Shown here: positions 7,509 through 17,433 of the stretch, one piece after another
How positions within the stretch are numbered: position 1 is the first letter of the stretch
Layout of the letters: every line of letters starts with the position of its first letter
Assembly: GCF_002102175.1 (NCBI RefSeq)
Contig: NZ_LQOX01000062.1
Span: 23,431 to 87,430, forward strand
DNA length: 64,000 nt
Origin: Mycobacterium gastri
GTDB lineage: Bacteria > Actinomycetota > Actinomycetes > Mycobacteriales > Mycobacteriaceae
Reading direction: 5' to 3'
Notes under the pieces: generated by a model
Databases searched by the model: none
What the model was told of the DNA's origin: nothing
The model's input: only the letters and a program-made list of their open reading frames with translations
Position numbers and translations under genes: made by a program

Positions 7509-8654
7509 ATGAGTAAGAAACACGCGGTGATCAACGCCAAAGTCGCCGACACCAGACGGCCGACCGTCGCCGGGGCGGACCGGCATCCGGGCTGGCACGC
7601 ACTGCGCAAGATTGCGGAGCGCATCACGACACCGCTGTTGCCCGACGACTATTTGCAGCTGGCCAATCCGCTGTGGTCGGCGCGCGAGTTGCGGGGCCGT
7701 ATCCTCGAGGTCCGCCGCGAGACCGAAGACTCGGCCACCTTGGTCATCAAGCCGGGCTGGGGCTTCAGTTTCGACTATCAACCGGGCCAGTACATCGGGA
7801 TCGGCCTCTTGGTCGACGGGCGCTGGCGCTGGCGTTCGTATTCGCTGACGTCGAGCCCCGTCGGGACGTCCGGATCCGCGCGCACCGTCACCATCACCGT
7901 GAAGGCGATGCCCGAAGGCTTCCTCTCCACCCACCTGGTGGCCGGTGTCGAACCAGGGACCGTGGTGCGACTGGCCGCTCCACAGGGAAACTTCGTATTG
8001 CCCGACCCGGCGCCGCCCTCGATGCTGTTTATCACCGCCGGGTCCGGGATCACCCCGGTGATGTCGATGCTGCGAACATTGGTGCGCCGCAACCAGATCA
8101 CCGATATCGCGCATCTACATTCGGCGCCCACCGAAGCTGACGTGATGTTCGGTGCCGAGCTGGCCGCCCTGAGCGACGATCATCGCGGCTATCGGCTGAC
8201 GCTGCGCAAGACCCGCACCGAGGGCCGACTGGATCTCGCCCGGCTCGATGAGCAGGTGCCGGACTGGCGTGACCGGCAAACCTGGGCGTGCGGGCCTGCC
8301 GCCATGCTCAACCAGGCCGAAAAGGTTTGGTCCGCGGCCGGTATCAGCGACCGGCTGCACCTGGAGCGGTTCGCGGTGTCCAAGGCGGCATCCGCCGGCG
8401 CGGGCGGCACGGTCACGTTCGCCCGCAGCGGCAAGTCCGCGGCGGTTGATGCCGCGACATCGGTGATGGATGCGGGTGAGGGTGCCGGCGTGCAGATGCC
8501 TTTCGGCTGCCGCATGGGCATCTGCCAATCGTGTGTGGTCGACCTGGTCGAGGGCCACGTCCGTGACCTGCGGACCGGTCAGGAGCACGAGCCCGGCACT
8601 CGAATCCAGACCTGTGTGTCGGCCGCCTCGGGCGATTGTGTGGTCGACATCTAA
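7509..8654 (+). CDS. Ferredoxin-NADPH reductase-type electron donor for DesA3 (Rv3230c-like)
   Basis: 381 residues with the modules of a phthalate-oxygenase-reductase-type protein: an FAD domain (RSYSLTSSP near residue 112-120), an NADPH domain ([15 protein letters not shown] near 175-190) and a C-terminal plant-type [2Fe-2S] domain with four cysteines in CRMGICQSC and the later QTCVS (near 335-375). Rv3230c is known to donate electrons from NADPH to the stearoyl-CoA desaturase DesA3, whose gene follows 90 bases downstream. ATG 7509 follows a short purine-rich RBS. A shared operator-like motif in front of both genes suggests common control. Confidence 0.92.
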   Translation: MSKKHAVINAKVADTRRPTVAGADRHPGWHALRKIAERITTPLLPDDYLQLANPLWSARELRGRILEVRRETEDSATLVIKPGWGFSFDYQPGQYIGIGLLVDGRWRWRSYSLTSSPVGTSGSARTVTITVKAMPEGFLSTHLVAGVEPGTVVRLAAPQGNFVLPDPAPPSMLFITAGSGITPVMSMLRTLVRRNQITDIAHLHSAPTEADVMFGAELAALSDDHRGYRLTLRKTRTEGRLDLARLDEQVPDWRDRQTWACGPAAMLNQAEKVWSAAGISDRLHLERFAVSKAASAGAGGTVTFARSGKSAAVDAATSVMDAGEGAGVQMPFGCRMGICQSCVVDLVEGHVRDLRTGQEHEPGTRIQTCVSAASGDCVVDI

Positions 8655-8666
8655 AGCTACCCGTTG

Positions 8667-8687
8667 GTAACTTACGGGTACGTAGCC
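8667..8687. promoter_or_regulatory. Second operator-like motif, upstream of desA3
   Basis: GTAACTTACGGGTACGTAGC begins here, nearly identical to the motif at 7415-7435. Further GTACGTA-like half sites follow up to about 8732 (GTAGGTACGTA at 8697-8707 and CGTACGACGTAGG). The clustering between the reductase stop and the desA3 RBS suggests several regulator contacts. The binding protein is unknown. Confidence 0.6.
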
Positions 8688-8744
8688 TACGATGGCGTAG
8701 GTACGTAATCGATTCAAAGAAACGTACGACGTAGGGAGAAGACA

Positions 8745-10025
8745 ATGGCGATAACCGACGTCGACGAATTCGCGCATCTTACGGACGCCGACATCGAAAA
8801 CCTGGCCGTAGAACTGGATGCCATCCGCCAGGACATCGAAGACTCTCGTGGCGAGCGCGATGCCCGCTACATCCGCCGCACCATTGCCGCCCAACGCGCG
8901 CTGGAAGTGAGCGGCCGGCTGATACTGGCTGCCGGCTCGCGGCGCACCGCGTGGTGGGCAGGTGCGGCGACTCTGGGCGTGGCCAAGATCATCGAGAACA
9001 TGGAGATCGGCCACAACGTGATGCACGGCCAGTGGGACTGGATGAACGACCCGGAGATTCACTCCTCGACCTGGGAGTGGGACATGAGCGGGTCGTCCAA
9101 GCACTGGCGTTACACCCACAACTTCGTGCACCACAAGTACACCAACATCCTTGGCATGGACGACGACGTCGGCTACGGCGTGCTGCGCGTCACCCGGGAT
9201 CAGCGCTGGAAGCGCTTCAACATCTTCAACCTGGTGTGGAACGCCATTCTGGCGATTGGCTTCGAGTGGGGAGTTGCGTTGCAGCACTTGGAGATCGGCA
9301 AGATCTTCAAGGGCCGGGCAGACCGTGACGCCGCCAAGATCCGGCTGCGCGAGTTCTCCGGCAAGGCCGGCCGCCAGCTGGTCAAGGACTATCTCGCGTT
9401 CCCGGCGCTGACCTCGTTGTCGCCCGGCGCGACCTACAGGTCCACCTTGACCGCCAACGCGGTGGCCAACGTGATCCGCAACCTGTGGTCCAACGCCGTG
9501 ATCTTCTGCGGGCACTTTCCCGACGGCGCCGAGAAGTTCACCAAGACTGACATGATCGGCGAGACGAAGGGCCAGTGGTATCTGCGGCAGATGCTGGGCA
9601 GTGCCAACTTCGACGCCGGGCCCGCATTGCAGTTCATGAGCGGCAACCTGTGCCACCAGATCGAGCATCACTTATATCCCGACCTGCCGAGCAACCGCCT
9701 AGCCGAGGTCTCGGTACGGGTGCGCGAGGTGTGCGACAAGTACGACTTGCCTTACACCACAGGTCCGTTCCTGGTGCAGTACGCCAAGACGTGGCGCACG
9801 CTGGCCAAGCTGTCGCTGCCGAACAAGTATCTGCGCGACAATGCCGACGACGCGCCGGAGACGCGCAGCGAGCGGATGTTCGCCGAGCTGGAACCGGGTT
9901 TCGCGGGCATTGATCCGGCGACCGGGCGCCGGCGTGGTCTCAAGTCCGCGATTGCGGCGGTGCGTGGTTGGCGGCGCGGCCGGCGTACCGAGGTCGGCCC
10001 GGCCACAGACGACCTGGCGGCCTAA
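8745..10025 (+). CDS. desA3: Stearoyl-CoA delta-9 desaturase
   Basis: 426 residues, close to Rv3229c (427). The three histidine boxes of membrane fatty acyl desaturases are present: HNVMH at 90-94, HNFVHH at 125-130 and HQIEHH at 304-309, which bind the diiron centre. The enzyme introduces a cis double bond at C9 of stearoyl-CoA in the membrane, giving oleate for membrane lipids and triacylglycerol. It pairs with the reductase encoded just upstream. ATG 8745 has an RBS (gtagggag, about 8730). The C-terminal tail is arginine-rich and probably cytosolic. Confidence 0.95.
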   Translation: MAITDVDEFAHLTDADIENLAVELDAIRQDIEDSRGERDARYIRRTIAAQRALEVSGRLILAAGSRRTAWWAGAATLGVAKIIENMEIGHNVMHGQWDWMNDPEIHSSTWEWDMSGSSKHWRYTHNFVHHKYTNILGMDDDVGYGVLRVTRDQRWKRFNIFNLVWNAILAIGFEWGVALQHLEIGKIFKGRADRDAAKIRLREFSGKAGRQLVKDYLAFPALTSLSPGATYRSTLTANAVANVIRNLWSNAVIFCGHFPDGAEKFTKTDMIGETKGQWYLRQMLGSANFDAGPALQFMSGNLCHQIEHHLYPDLPSNRLAEVSVRVREVCDKYDLPYTTGPFLVQYAKTWRTLAKLSLPNKYLRDNADDAPETRSERMFAELEPGFAGIDPATGRRRGLKSAIAAVRGWRRGRRTEVGPATDDLAA

Positions 10026-10039
10026 GCTCGGTCGCCAGC

Positions 10040-10552
10040 GTGCAATCACTGCGAGATTTTGGCGTTTTTCTCGCAGCGAGAACACGCTCGGCGCCTGCTA
10101 CCACCGACCGCGACGGCTGGTCGGCCGTGGGGGAGTGCCCGATCGAGAAGACCATGGCGGTGGTGGGCGCCAAATCCGCGATGCTGATCATGCGCGAGGC
10201 CTATTACGGCACCACCCGGTTTGACGACTTCGTCCGCCGTGTCGGCATCACCAAGGCCGCGACCTCGGCCCGGCTTGCCGAACTGGTCACCCTCGGACTA
10301 CTCGCCCGGCGGCCTTATCGCGAGCTCGGACAGCGCAGCCGCGACGAATATGTGCTCACCGAAGCCGGTTTCGATTTCCTGCCGGTGGTCTTTGCGATGT
10401 TCCAGTGGGGCAAGCGGCATCTGGCGGGCGGCGACCGGCTGCAACTGACTCATCTGGGCTGCGGCGCCGCCGCGCAGATCGAAATGCGGTGCGGCAAAGG
10501 GCATCTGGTATCGCCCAGCGAGCTGGGTATTCGGCTGGTCACGTCTGGCTGA
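10040..10552 (+). CDS. HxlR-family transcriptional regulator
   Basis: About 170 residues from GTG 10040; GTG 10127 is an alternative start. The winged-helix HxlR core is clear: GECPIEKTMAVVGAKSAMLI, MREAYYGTTRFDDFVRRVGI, TSARLAELVTLGLL and YVLTEAGFDFLPVV. A C-terminal extension contains four cysteines/histidines (THLGCGAA, MRCGKGH) that could bind metal. I do not recall this gene at the M. tuberculosis locus. It starts 14 bases after desA3, so it may be cotranscribed with it and could be a local regulator. Its 3' end overlaps the end of rsgA by 14 bases, convergently. Confidence 0.78.
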   Translation: MQSLRDFGVFLAARTRSAPATTDRDGWSAVGECPIEKTMAVVGAKSAMLIMREAYYGTTRFDDFVRRVGITKAATSARLAELVTLGLLARRPYRELGQRSRDEYVLTEAGFDFLPVVFAMFQWGKRHLAGGDRLQLTHLGCGAAAQIEMRCGKGHLVSPSELGIRLVTSG

Positions 10553-11531
10553 GTACCGCGAGCAGTCGGCGGGCGGCGGCGACCCGCCGCGCGGCGGGCC
10601 CGGACAAGCTGTCCAATGCGCATTCGGGATCGGCCGGCGGCCCCATATGCCCACAGCCGCGCGGGCAGTTGTGAATCGCCTCGGCCAGATCGGCGAACGC
10701 CAATATTACGTCGTCAGGCTTGATGTGGGCCAACCCGAACGAGCGGATTCCCGGGGTGTCGATCACCCAGCCGGTGGCCGCAAGGGGCTCTCCTAGAGGA
10801 AAAGCCACCGACTGTGTCGAGGTGTGCCGGCCTCTGCCGATGTCGGTGACCTCTCCGACCGCTCGATCAGCTTCCGGCACAAGGCGATTGACCAGGGTCG
10901 ACTTGCCGACTCCGGAATGCCCCAGCAGCACGGTGATCTTGCCGTCGAGCAAGCCGGCCACTGCGAGCAGCGGATCGTCGCGGCCCGCGACGACCATCGT
11001 GAGGTCCAGGTCGGCGAACTGCTCGGCGAACGGTTCGGGTGGGGCCAGGTCGGTCTTGGTCAGGCACAGGATGGGCGTCAGCCCGCCTGCGTACGCGGCG
11101 ATCAGTGCCCGGTCGACCAGGCCGGTGCGCGGCGGGGGATCGGCCAGCGCGACCACGATCAGCAGTTGGTCGGCGTTGGCGACCACCACTCGTTCGGTGG
11201 GGTCGGTGTCATCGGCGGTGCGGCGCAACACCGTTCGTCGCGGACCCCGGCGGACGATGCGGGCCAGCGTGTCCGGCCGGCCGGACAGGTCGCCCACCAC
11301 GTCGACGTCGTCTCCGACGACAATGGGCGTGCGGCCGAGCTCGCGTGCCCGCATGGCGGTGATGCGGCGCTCGGGGTCGCCGCCCAGCACGCAACCCCAC
11401 CGGCCGCGATCGACGCCGACCACCATGGCGGCCTCGGCGTCGGCGTGTTCGGGACGGGTTTTGGTCCGCGGCCGCGAACCTCGGCCGGAGCGGACTTTGA
11501 CGTGGGATTCGTCGTAGTCGCCGGGCCTCAA
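10539..11531 (-). CDS. rsgA: Ribosome small subunit-dependent GTPase A
   Basis: A circularly permuted GTPase that assists 30S subunit maturation. From the TTG at 11531 the protein has 330 residues, the same as Rv3228. Visible are the G4-like TKTD (near 170), the G1 P-loop GHSGVGKST (near 218-226), G3 DTPG (near 270) and the C-terminal zinc knuckle (CPRGCGH, later C). The TTG overlaps the aroA stop in the sequence TTGA, indicating translational coupling to aroA. A GTG at 11561 would add 10 residues inside aroA and is less likely. Confidence 0.92.
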   Translation of the reverse strand: MRPGDYDESHVKVRSGRGSRPRTKTRPEHADAEAAMVVGVDRGRWGCVLGGDPERRITAMRARELGRTPIVVGDDVDVVGDLSGRPDTLARIVRRGPRRTVLRRTADDTDPTERVVVANADQLLIVVALADPPPRTGLVDRALIAAYAGGLTPILCLTKTDLAPPEPFAEQFADLDLTMVVAGRDDPLLAVAGLLDGKITVLLGHSGVGKSTLVNRLVPEADRAVGEVTDIGRGRHTSTQSVAFPLGEPLAATGWVIDTPGIRSFGLAHIKPDDVILAFADLAEAIHNCPRGCGHMGPPADPECALDSLSGPAARRVAAARRLLAVLSQT

Positions 11532-12832
11532 GCGCCGGGCTCCGCGACCATCTCGGTCCACAGCCGCGGAAACTCCGGCAGCGTCTTGGTGGTGGCGCCG
11601 ATGTCGTCCACCTCGACTCCGGCCACCCGCAGCCCGACGATGGCGCCGGCCATCGCCATCCGATGATCCGCATAGGCGCGCCAGAGAGCGGGCCGCAACG
11701 GCCTCGCGGTGATCACCAGGCCGTCGGCGGTTTCCCGGCAGTCACCGCCCAGGCGGTTGATCTCGGTGCTCAGCGCGGCCAGCCGGTCGGTCTCGTGGCC
11801 GCGCAGGTGGGCGATGCCGGTCAGCCGCGACACCGAGCCCGGCGTGGCCAGCGCCGCCAACGCGGCTACCGATGGGGTGAGCTCACCGACATCGCGCAGG
11901 TCGACGTCGAACCCGCGATACGCGCTCGGCCCTCGCGCTTCCAGGAATGAATCGCTATGGGTGACAACGGCATTCAGCTGTCTCAGGATGCTCAGGATGT
12001 TATCGGCGGGCTGGACGCTCTCGGCCGGCCAGCCGGTGATACGCACCGTGCCGCCGCTGACCACGGCCGCCGCCAGGAATGCCACCGCATTGGTGAGATC
12101 CGGTTCGACGTCCCACCGGCGTGCCTTGACCGCCCCAGGTTCGACCCGCCAACGATTCGCAACCGAATCGTCGACGTCGACGCCGGCCTGGCGCAGCATC
12201 GCCACCGTCATCGCGATGTGCGGTGCCGACGGCAGCGCCGCACCGGTGTGCTGCACGGTCAGTCCGTCGGTGAACGATGCCGCGGACAGCAGCAGGCCCG
12301 ACACGAACTGCGATGACGCCGATGCGTCGATGGCCACCGTGCCGCCGGCGACCGATCCGGTGCCCCGGACGCGGAAAGGCAGACCCGCACCGTCGACCTG
12401 GACGCCCAGACCGCGCAGTGCATCCAGCAGTGGTGCGATGGGCCGGGCCCGGGCCTGCTCGTCGCCGTCGAACGTGACCACGGCTGCGCTCAGCGCCGCC
12501 AACGGCGGAACGAAACGCAAGACCGTGCCGGCCAGGCCGCAATCCACCCGGGCGTCGGGGACGTGCCCAAGTCGGCCGCTGACCGTCAGTTCGGAGCCCG
12601 TTCCGTCGACGCGCAGGCCCAGAGTTCGCAGCGCGGCGATCATCAGATCGGTATCCCTGCTGCGGAGCGCGCCGCTGATCGTCGAGGGTCCGTGGCCTTG
12701 CGCGGCCGCCAGCGCAGCCAGCACCAGCGTCCGGTTGGTCTGCGATTTCGAGCCCGGAACGGTCACCGTCGCGTGCACCGGTGCCGGCGCGGACGGGGCC
12801 CGCCACGCCTTCAGGGGCTCGGTGCTGCTCAC
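11528..12832 (-). CDS. aroA: 5-enolpyruvylshikimate-3-phosphate synthase
   Basis: 434 residues from GTG 12832 (SSTEPLKAW...). It catalyses the sixth step of the shikimate pathway, joining shikimate-3-phosphate and phosphoenolpyruvate. Family signatures are PGSKSQTNR near residue 23-31, [15 protein letters not shown] near 95, [13 protein letters not shown] near 170 and [13 protein letters not shown] near 395. The C-terminus is shorter than that of Rv3227 (450 residues), ending EMVAEPGA where it couples to rsgA. It diverges from the SRAP gene with 54 bases between the starts. Confidence 0.95.
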   Translation of the reverse strand: MSSTEPLKAWRAPSAPAPVHATVTVPGSKSQTNRTLVLAALAAAQGHGPSTISGALRSRDTDLMIAALRTLGLRVDGTGSELTVSGRLGHVPDARVDCGLAGTVLRFVPPLAALSAAVVTFDGDEQARARPIAPLLDALRGLGVQVDGAGLPFRVRGTGSVAGGTVAIDASASSQFVSGLLLSAASFTDGLTVQHTGAALPSAPHIAMTVAMLRQAGVDVDDSVANRWRVEPGAVKARRWDVEPDLTNAVAFLAAAVVSGGTVRITGWPAESVQPADNILSILRQLNAVVTHSDSFLEARGPSAYRGFDVDLRDVGELTPSVAALAALATPGSVSRLTGIAHLRGHETDRLAALSTEINRLGGDCRETADGLVITARPLRPALWRAYADHRMAMAGAIVGLRVAGVEVDDIGATTKTLPEFPRLWTEMVAEPGA

Positions 12833-12886
12833 GGCTACATCCTGCCGTGTCGGCGGTTGTCGTGGGTACCAGGCACCATGGGACTC

Positions 12887-13651
12887 ATGTGCGGACGATT
12901 CGCGGTCACCACCGATCCCGCGCGGCTGGCCGAGAAAATCAAGGCGATCGACGAAGCCACCGGAGCCGGGTCCAGCGCCGAGGCGCCCAACTACAACGTG
13001 GCGCCGACCAACACCATCATGACGGTCGTGTCGCGCCACAGCGAGCCGGACGACCAGTCATCGCGCCGGGTGCGGCTCATGCGCTGGGGCTTGATCCCGC
13101 CGTGGGCCAAGGCCGCGCCGGACGGCGCGCCCGACACCAAGGGTCCGTCGCTGATCAACGCCCGCGCCGACAAGGTCGCCACGTCCCCCGCGTTCCGGAA
13201 TTCGGCGCAGCGCAAACGCTGCCTGGTGCCGATGGACGGATGGTACGAATGGCGCGCCAATCCCGATGCTGCCTCGGGGCGCAGGACCGCCAAGACACCG
13301 TTCTTTCTGCACCGCCGCGACGGCGAACTGGTGTTCATGGCCGGATTGTGGTCGGTTTGGAAGCCGGACAAGGCTGCTGCGCCGCTGCTGAGCTGCACCA
13401 TCATCACCACCGACGCTGTGGGGAAGATGGCCGAGATCCATGACCGGATGCCGCTGATGCTGGCCGAAGGCGACTGGGATGCCTGGCTGAATCCTGACGC
13501 GCCGCTGGATCCGGAGTTACTGGCCCGTCCGCCGGACGTGCGCGACATCGAGCTGCGTCGGGTGTCGACGTTGGTCAACAGCGTGCGCAACAACGGGCCC
13601 GAGCTGTTGGAGCCCGCCGAGCCGGAGCCCGAACAGATCACGCTGCTCTAA
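12887..13651 (+). CDS. SRAP/HMCES-family protein (YedK-like abasic-site sensor)
   Basis: 254 residues, like Rv3226c (252). SRAP proteins crosslink to abasic sites in single-stranded DNA through Cys2 after Met removal. The start at 12887 gives MCGRFA, exactly placing Cys2; the in-frame ATG at 12878 would bury it and is rejected. Other conserved parts are NYNVAPT near 36-42, [27 protein letters not shown] (active-site Glu) and [10 protein letters not shown] (active-site His). It acts on DNA in the cytoplasm and is linked to replication-coupled repair. Confidence 0.92.
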   Translation: MCGRFAVTTDPARLAEKIKAIDEATGAGSSAEAPNYNVAPTNTIMTVVSRHSEPDDQSSRRVRLMRWGLIPPWAKAAPDGAPDTKGPSLINARADKVATSPAFRNSAQRKRCLVPMDGWYEWRANPDAASGRRTAKTPFFLHRRDGELVFMAGLWSVWKPDKAAAPLLSCTIITTDAVGKMAEIHDRMPLMLAEGDWDAWLNPDAPLDPELLARPPDVRDIELRRVSTLVNSVRNNGPELLEPAEPEPEQITLL

Positions 13652-13679
13652 TGTCGCTTGAGCGGCTAACGGCGGGACC

Positions 13680-14249
13680 GTGGAAAATTCGCGCCTCGAC
13701 GGCGACGTCGAGGTGGGTCGCTATGGCAACGTGGACACGATGCTGCACGCGTTGCGCTACGACATTGCGGTCCAACGTGTCCAAGCGCCCACCGTGAATT
13801 CACCAGATGTGGCCATAGGAAGCACGGCCGGCGGCGTCGAGGGCTTCCGCCGCACCCACCGGGAAGCGAGCGAGGCCCACCGAGTCGCGATCGCCGGCAA
13901 TCGCCGCGCAGCGACCGTGGTCGCCGCACGTGACCGGGACTGTCCGTCGCGGCGCGTCTTGGTGGCGACCTGGCCGGCACCCCCGACTGGGTAGCCCGGG
14001 TGCTCGGAGACCTGGCGAGGGACGACGAAAACGACGGGCGCCTGCGGGAGACGCTACGGGTGTTCCTGGGTTGCGGCGCCAGCTACAAGATGGCCGCCGC
14101 GGAGCTCAACATGCACTTCAACACGGTGAAATATCGTGTCGGCCGCGCCATTGCCCGGCGGCCGGAAGATCGGCAGCGACCGGCTCGACGTAGAACTCGC
14201 GTTGCTCGCCTGTCACTGGTATGGCGCCGCGGTGCTGCAACCGAAATAG
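13680..14249 (+). pseudogene. Decayed PucR/CdaR-type transcriptional regulator
   Basis: Pieces of one regulator occur in successive frames. Frame A (13680 to about 13940) gives ALRYDI and AIGSTAGGVEGFRRTHREA, parts of the GGDEF-like middle domain with an apparent internal deletion. A shift near 13935 continues as LSVAARLGGDLAGTPDWVAR, LGDLARDDENDGRLRETLRV and the HTH_30 domain AAAELNMHFNTVKYRVGRAI. A second shift near 14155 yields GRKIGSDRLDVELALLACHW before the TAG at 14247. At least two frameshifts and a missing N-terminus make this a pseudogene. An intact relative lies at 14554-15777. Confidence 0.75.
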
Positions 14250-14263
14250 CCCGGCCGGCAGGC

Positions 14264-14371
14264 TTACTCGGCGGCCGGGGCCGTGAAGGCGTGCACAGCG
14301 GTGATGATCGCCGGGACGAGGAGCGGGAACAGGATGAGAACAAGCATTCCGGCGATGGTCAGGTACTGCAT
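14264..14371 (-). CDS. Small single-pass membrane protein (35 residues)
   Basis: From ATG 14371 the peptide is MQYLTIAGMLVLILFPLLVP followed by AIITAVHAFTAPAAE: one clean hydrophobic helix (about residues 4-27) with a short polar tail. It sits downstream of the intact PucR-type regulator on the same strand, 182 bases after its stop, and just past the end of the broken regulator. I do not recognise a named family. Length, hydrophobic profile and absence of an overlapping better gene support it, but a strong RBS is not visible. Confidence 0.45.
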   Translation of the reverse strand: MQYLTIAGMLVLILFPLLVPAIITAVHAFTAPAAE

Positions 14372-14553
14372 GATCGGCTCACATTTCTTTCGGTAGTGGA
14401 GAGGTGAACGACGTTGTCTCAGTGCGCGATTCTGGTCAGCGCGCTGACTGGAAAACATACCGACTGCGCTTGGGCGCATGAATGTCGTCAACCGACGAAG
14501 TTACGACCCGGTTTTGTTTTCCGGCGACAAAGCCGTCGCGGCCGGTGTGCCGT

Positions 14554-15777
14554 TCAGGGCAGCCGCCGCTGGACCTCGAGGGCCAGACACAACTCAGCGA
14601 GATCCGTTGGGCGCGAGAGTAACCGGTCCGTCAGCTCCTCGATACGGCGCAGCCGGTGCCGCACGGTATTGGGATGGCAGAAGATCGTCGCGGCGGCCTG
14701 GGTGGCAGAGCCGCCCGCCTGCAGCCAAGCCTGGAACGTGTCGAGCAGGACCGAGCGCTCCTCGGCCGGCAGTGCATCCAGCCGGCCCAGCACCGACGCC
14801 CTGACCTTTGCCATGACGTCCGGGGCGCTGACCGCCGCGACCGCGAGCGGGGCGTCGTCGAAGACGGCAACGAGCGAGTCGCCCAATGGCTTTCCGGTGA
14901 CCGCCAGCCGGGCGCAGCGCAATGCGTCGCTGGTTTCGGCGAGTTCGTGATACGGCTGACTGATCCCGACGCGCGCGGTGGCGGATTGCCGCAGCACCTC
15001 GACAAGGATGTCGAGGGTCTCGGCGGAATCCCGGCCGCGCAGATGGACAATGCCGACCTGCAATTCCGGCAACAGCCGCCACGCCGACCGGATGTCGCGG
15101 GCGGAGAGCTTGTTTTCGATGGTGGGCAATCCCAACTTCCCGATCGCCGGCAGCTCCGCTGCCACGACCACGTACGGCCCCGAAGTGGGCAACCGCAACA
15201 GGTCCGCCGCCTCCCAGAGACTATGACTGTCGGTGATCCGCCGCGACAGCAGCGCCTCGACCAGCGCCGAGCGCTCTTCCTCCAGCTCGAGGATCTGAGT
15301 GGTCAGCTGCTGGCGGTACGCGCTGGCCATCGCTTGCGTGAAGGTGTCCTGCGCAAGGAACACCCGCGCGGTGGCATCCAGGATCGACTCCGTGGGCATG
15401 CCCGCGGCGCGGCCGGAGGCAAGGGTTTGCTCCCAGATGAATCGGAAACCGATTCGGTAGGCGGTCATCACCGCCGGCAGCGGCACCCCGGCCAGAGCGC
15501 GGATAGTGCCGGTGCGCTCCGCGGGTGAGACGTCCGCATCGGCGTCGCCGGCGAGTGAGTCGAAGATGAACGTGACGTTCGCCTCGCAGCTTTGGCGTAC
15601 TTCGTCCTTCGTGACCACGGTGCCGTCACGGTATGCGTCGATTTCCCGGCACAGCAGCTCCGCCATCGCTTCGCCCAGTTCCGGGGCGCGCGTCAGCAGG
15701 AGCTTCCCGAGCTCGATGACGTGCGGATCGGGTGTGGCGCCATGCCGGACGCCGGCTGAATGTGTCGCCGCGCTCAT
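14554..15777 (-). CDS. PucR/CdaR-family transcriptional regulator of the PHA cluster
   Basis: 407 residues from ATG 15777 (MSAATHSAGVRHG). It has an N-terminal RsbRD-like helical sensor region (residues 20-165), a GGDEF-like middle domain (about 185-330) and a C-terminal PucR HTH_30 (GGSATQAAATIFCHPNTVRH, residues 360-400). Such proteins activate or repress adjacent catabolic operons in actinobacteria. It is divergent from the acyl-CoA ligase-phaC-phaZ operon across a 142-base gap, which is the likely place of regulation. The effector is unknown; an acyl compound is a guess. Confidence 0.85.
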   Translation of the reverse strand: MSAATHSAGVRHGATPDPHVIELGKLLLTRAPELGEAMAELLCREIDAYRDGTVVTKDEVRQSCEANVTFIFDSLAGDADADVSPAERTGTIRALAGVPLPAVMTAYRIGFRFIWEQTLASGRAAGMPTESILDATARVFLAQDTFTQAMASAYRQQLTTQILELEEERSALVEALLSRRITDSHSLWEAADLLRLPTSGPYVVVAAELPAIGKLGLPTIENKLSARDIRSAWRLLPELQVGIVHLRGRDSAETLDILVEVLRQSATARVGISQPYHELAETSDALRCARLAVTGKPLGDSLVAVFDDAPLAVAAVSAPDVMAKVRASVLGRLDALPAEERSVLLDTFQAWLQAGGSATQAAATIFCHPNTVRHRLRRIEELTDRLLSRPTDLAELCLALEVQRRLP

Positions 15778-15919
15778 CCTTCGAACTTTATGCCCCAACC
15801 GGTTGCCGATGTGCGCGGTCACACCGAACCGCCCCGACTGTTGTATGCGCGGACATTGTGACCCGGAGCCTCGGGCTTGACCATTGAAACAACAACCCAA
15901 GCACCTTCGGAGGCACCTG

Positions 15920-17431
15920 ATGGCCACCCTGAGCGCCAACCTCATCGCATCGAAAGACCGTTATCCCCAACGCATTGCGCTGCGGTGTGATGATCTGCAG
16001 TTCACCTTCGCCGAGTTCGACGCCGCCGCCGCCAGGGTGGCGACATTGCTGGAGCGGGCCGGTGTCGAGCCGGGTGATCGGGTGGGCGTGATGTTGCCGA
16101 ACATCCCCGCATTCGCCATCGCCTTCTACGGGATCATGTACCGCGGCGCCGTCGCGGTCCCGATGAACCCGCTGCTGAAGGCCCGCGAGGTGTCCTACTA
16201 CCTGTCCAACAGCGGAGCCACGGTGCTGTTCGCCACACCTGCCTTCGCCGACGAGGCCAGCACCGGCGCCGCCGAGGCAGGCGCTCAATGCTGGCTGGTC
16301 GACGACGCCCGGCTGGCAAGCCTGATTGACGATCTGCCGGCGCAAGCGTCCCCGGTGGAACGCGGCGACGACGACGTCGCGGTGATCCTGCACACATCCG
16401 GCACTACCGGAAAACCCAAGGGCGCCATGCTCACTCACGCAAACCTCGGCCGCAATGCCGAGGTGAGCATTCGCACGCTGATCGAGCCCGGGCCGGACGA
16501 CGTGATGATGGGATGCCTGCCGCTGTTCCACGTCTTCGGCCTGACCTGCGGACTCAACGCTTGCGTTGTAGGGGGCATGACGTTGACCCTTATTCCGCGG
16601 TTCAGCCCACGCAAGGCGCTCGAGGTGATCAAGCGTGACGCCGTCACCGTATTCCAAGGCGTGCCGACGATGTACTCGGCATTGCTCGGCGTGGTCGATG
16701 CGGCCAAATCGGAGGCTACGCAGAGTCTGCGGGTCTGCGTCTCCGGTGGCGCCGCGTTGCCCGTCCAGGTCCTCACCGATTTCGAAACGGCCTTCGGCTG
16801 CACTGTTCTCGAGGGTTACGGACTTTCCGAGAGCTCTCCGGCCGCGGCGTTCAATCATCCGGACCGGCCGCGCAAGGCCGGGTCTATCGGCACGCCGATC
16901 GAAGGCGTCCAGATGCGGGTCGTTGACCCGAGCGGCGCCGAGGTCGCACTCGGCGAAACCGGCGAGATCCAGATCCGTGGCCACAACGTGATGAAGGGCT
17001 ACTGGAACCTTCCGGAGGCGACCAAGGCCACGATAACGCCCGACGGGTGGCTGGCCACCGGAGACGTCGGACGCGTCGACGACGACGGCTATTTCTACAT
17101 CGTCGACCGCACCAAAGACCTGATCATCCGCGGCGGCTACAACGTCTATCCCCGCGAAGTCGAGGAGGTGCTCTACGAGCATCCGGCGGTGGCCGAGGCC
17201 GCCGTCATCGGTATACCCCACGACTCCCTGGGTGAGGAGGTCGGCGCCGCAGTCGCGCTGAAGAAGGGGGCGGTGGTCAGTCCTGACGAGTTGCGTGACT
17301 ACGTCAAGGACCGGATCGCCGCTTACAAGTACCCGCGCCGGGTCTGGCTCGTCGAGGCGCTGCCCAAGGGACCGACCGGCAAGGTCCTCAAACGCGAAAT
17401 CACCGTTCCGACAAGTGAAAGCACACGATAA
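15920..17431 (+). CDS. Fatty acyl-CoA ligase (AMP-binding)
   Basis: 503 residues of the ANL superfamily. The ATP/AMP motifs are HTSGTTGKPKGAML near residue 155-168, EGYGLSESSP near 300, TGDVGRVDDDGYFYIVDRTK near 375-395, and the C-terminal lysine in GPTGKVLKREI. It activates a carboxylic acid, probably a medium or long fatty acid, to its CoA thioester. ATG 15920 is chosen because ggagg lies at 15909-15913; the earlier ATG 15884 lacks an RBS. It is followed after 2 bases by phaC, so it may prime substrates for polyester synthesis or recycle acids released by PhaZ. Confidence 0.88.
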   Translation: MATLSANLIASKDRYPQRIALRCDDLQFTFAEFDAAAARVATLLERAGVEPGDRVGVMLPNIPAFAIAFYGIMYRGAVAVPMNPLLKAREVSYYLSNSGATVLFATPAFADEASTGAAEAGAQCWLVDDARLASLIDDLPAQASPVERGDDDVAVILHTSGTTGKPKGAMLTHANLGRNAEVSIRTLIEPGPDDVMMGCLPLFHVFGLTCGLNACVVGGMTLTLIPRFSPRKALEVIKRDAVTVFQGVPTMYSALLGVVDAAKSEATQSLRVCVSGGAALPVQVLTDFETAFGCTVLEGYGLSESSPAAAFNHPDRPRKAGSIGTPIEGVQMRVVDPSGAEVALGETGEIQIRGHNVMKGYWNLPEATKATITPDGWLATGDVGRVDDDGYFYIVDRTKDLIIRGGYNVYPREVEEVLYEHPAVAEAAVIGIPHDSLGEEVGAAVALKKGAVVSPDELRDYVKDRIAAYKYPRRVWLVEALPKGPTGKVLKREITVPTSESTR

Positions 17432-17433
17432 CC

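Noticed and set aside
12878..12886. Earlier ATG as start of the SRAP gene
   Set aside because: It would place three residues before Cys2 and block the catalytic N-terminal cysteine.
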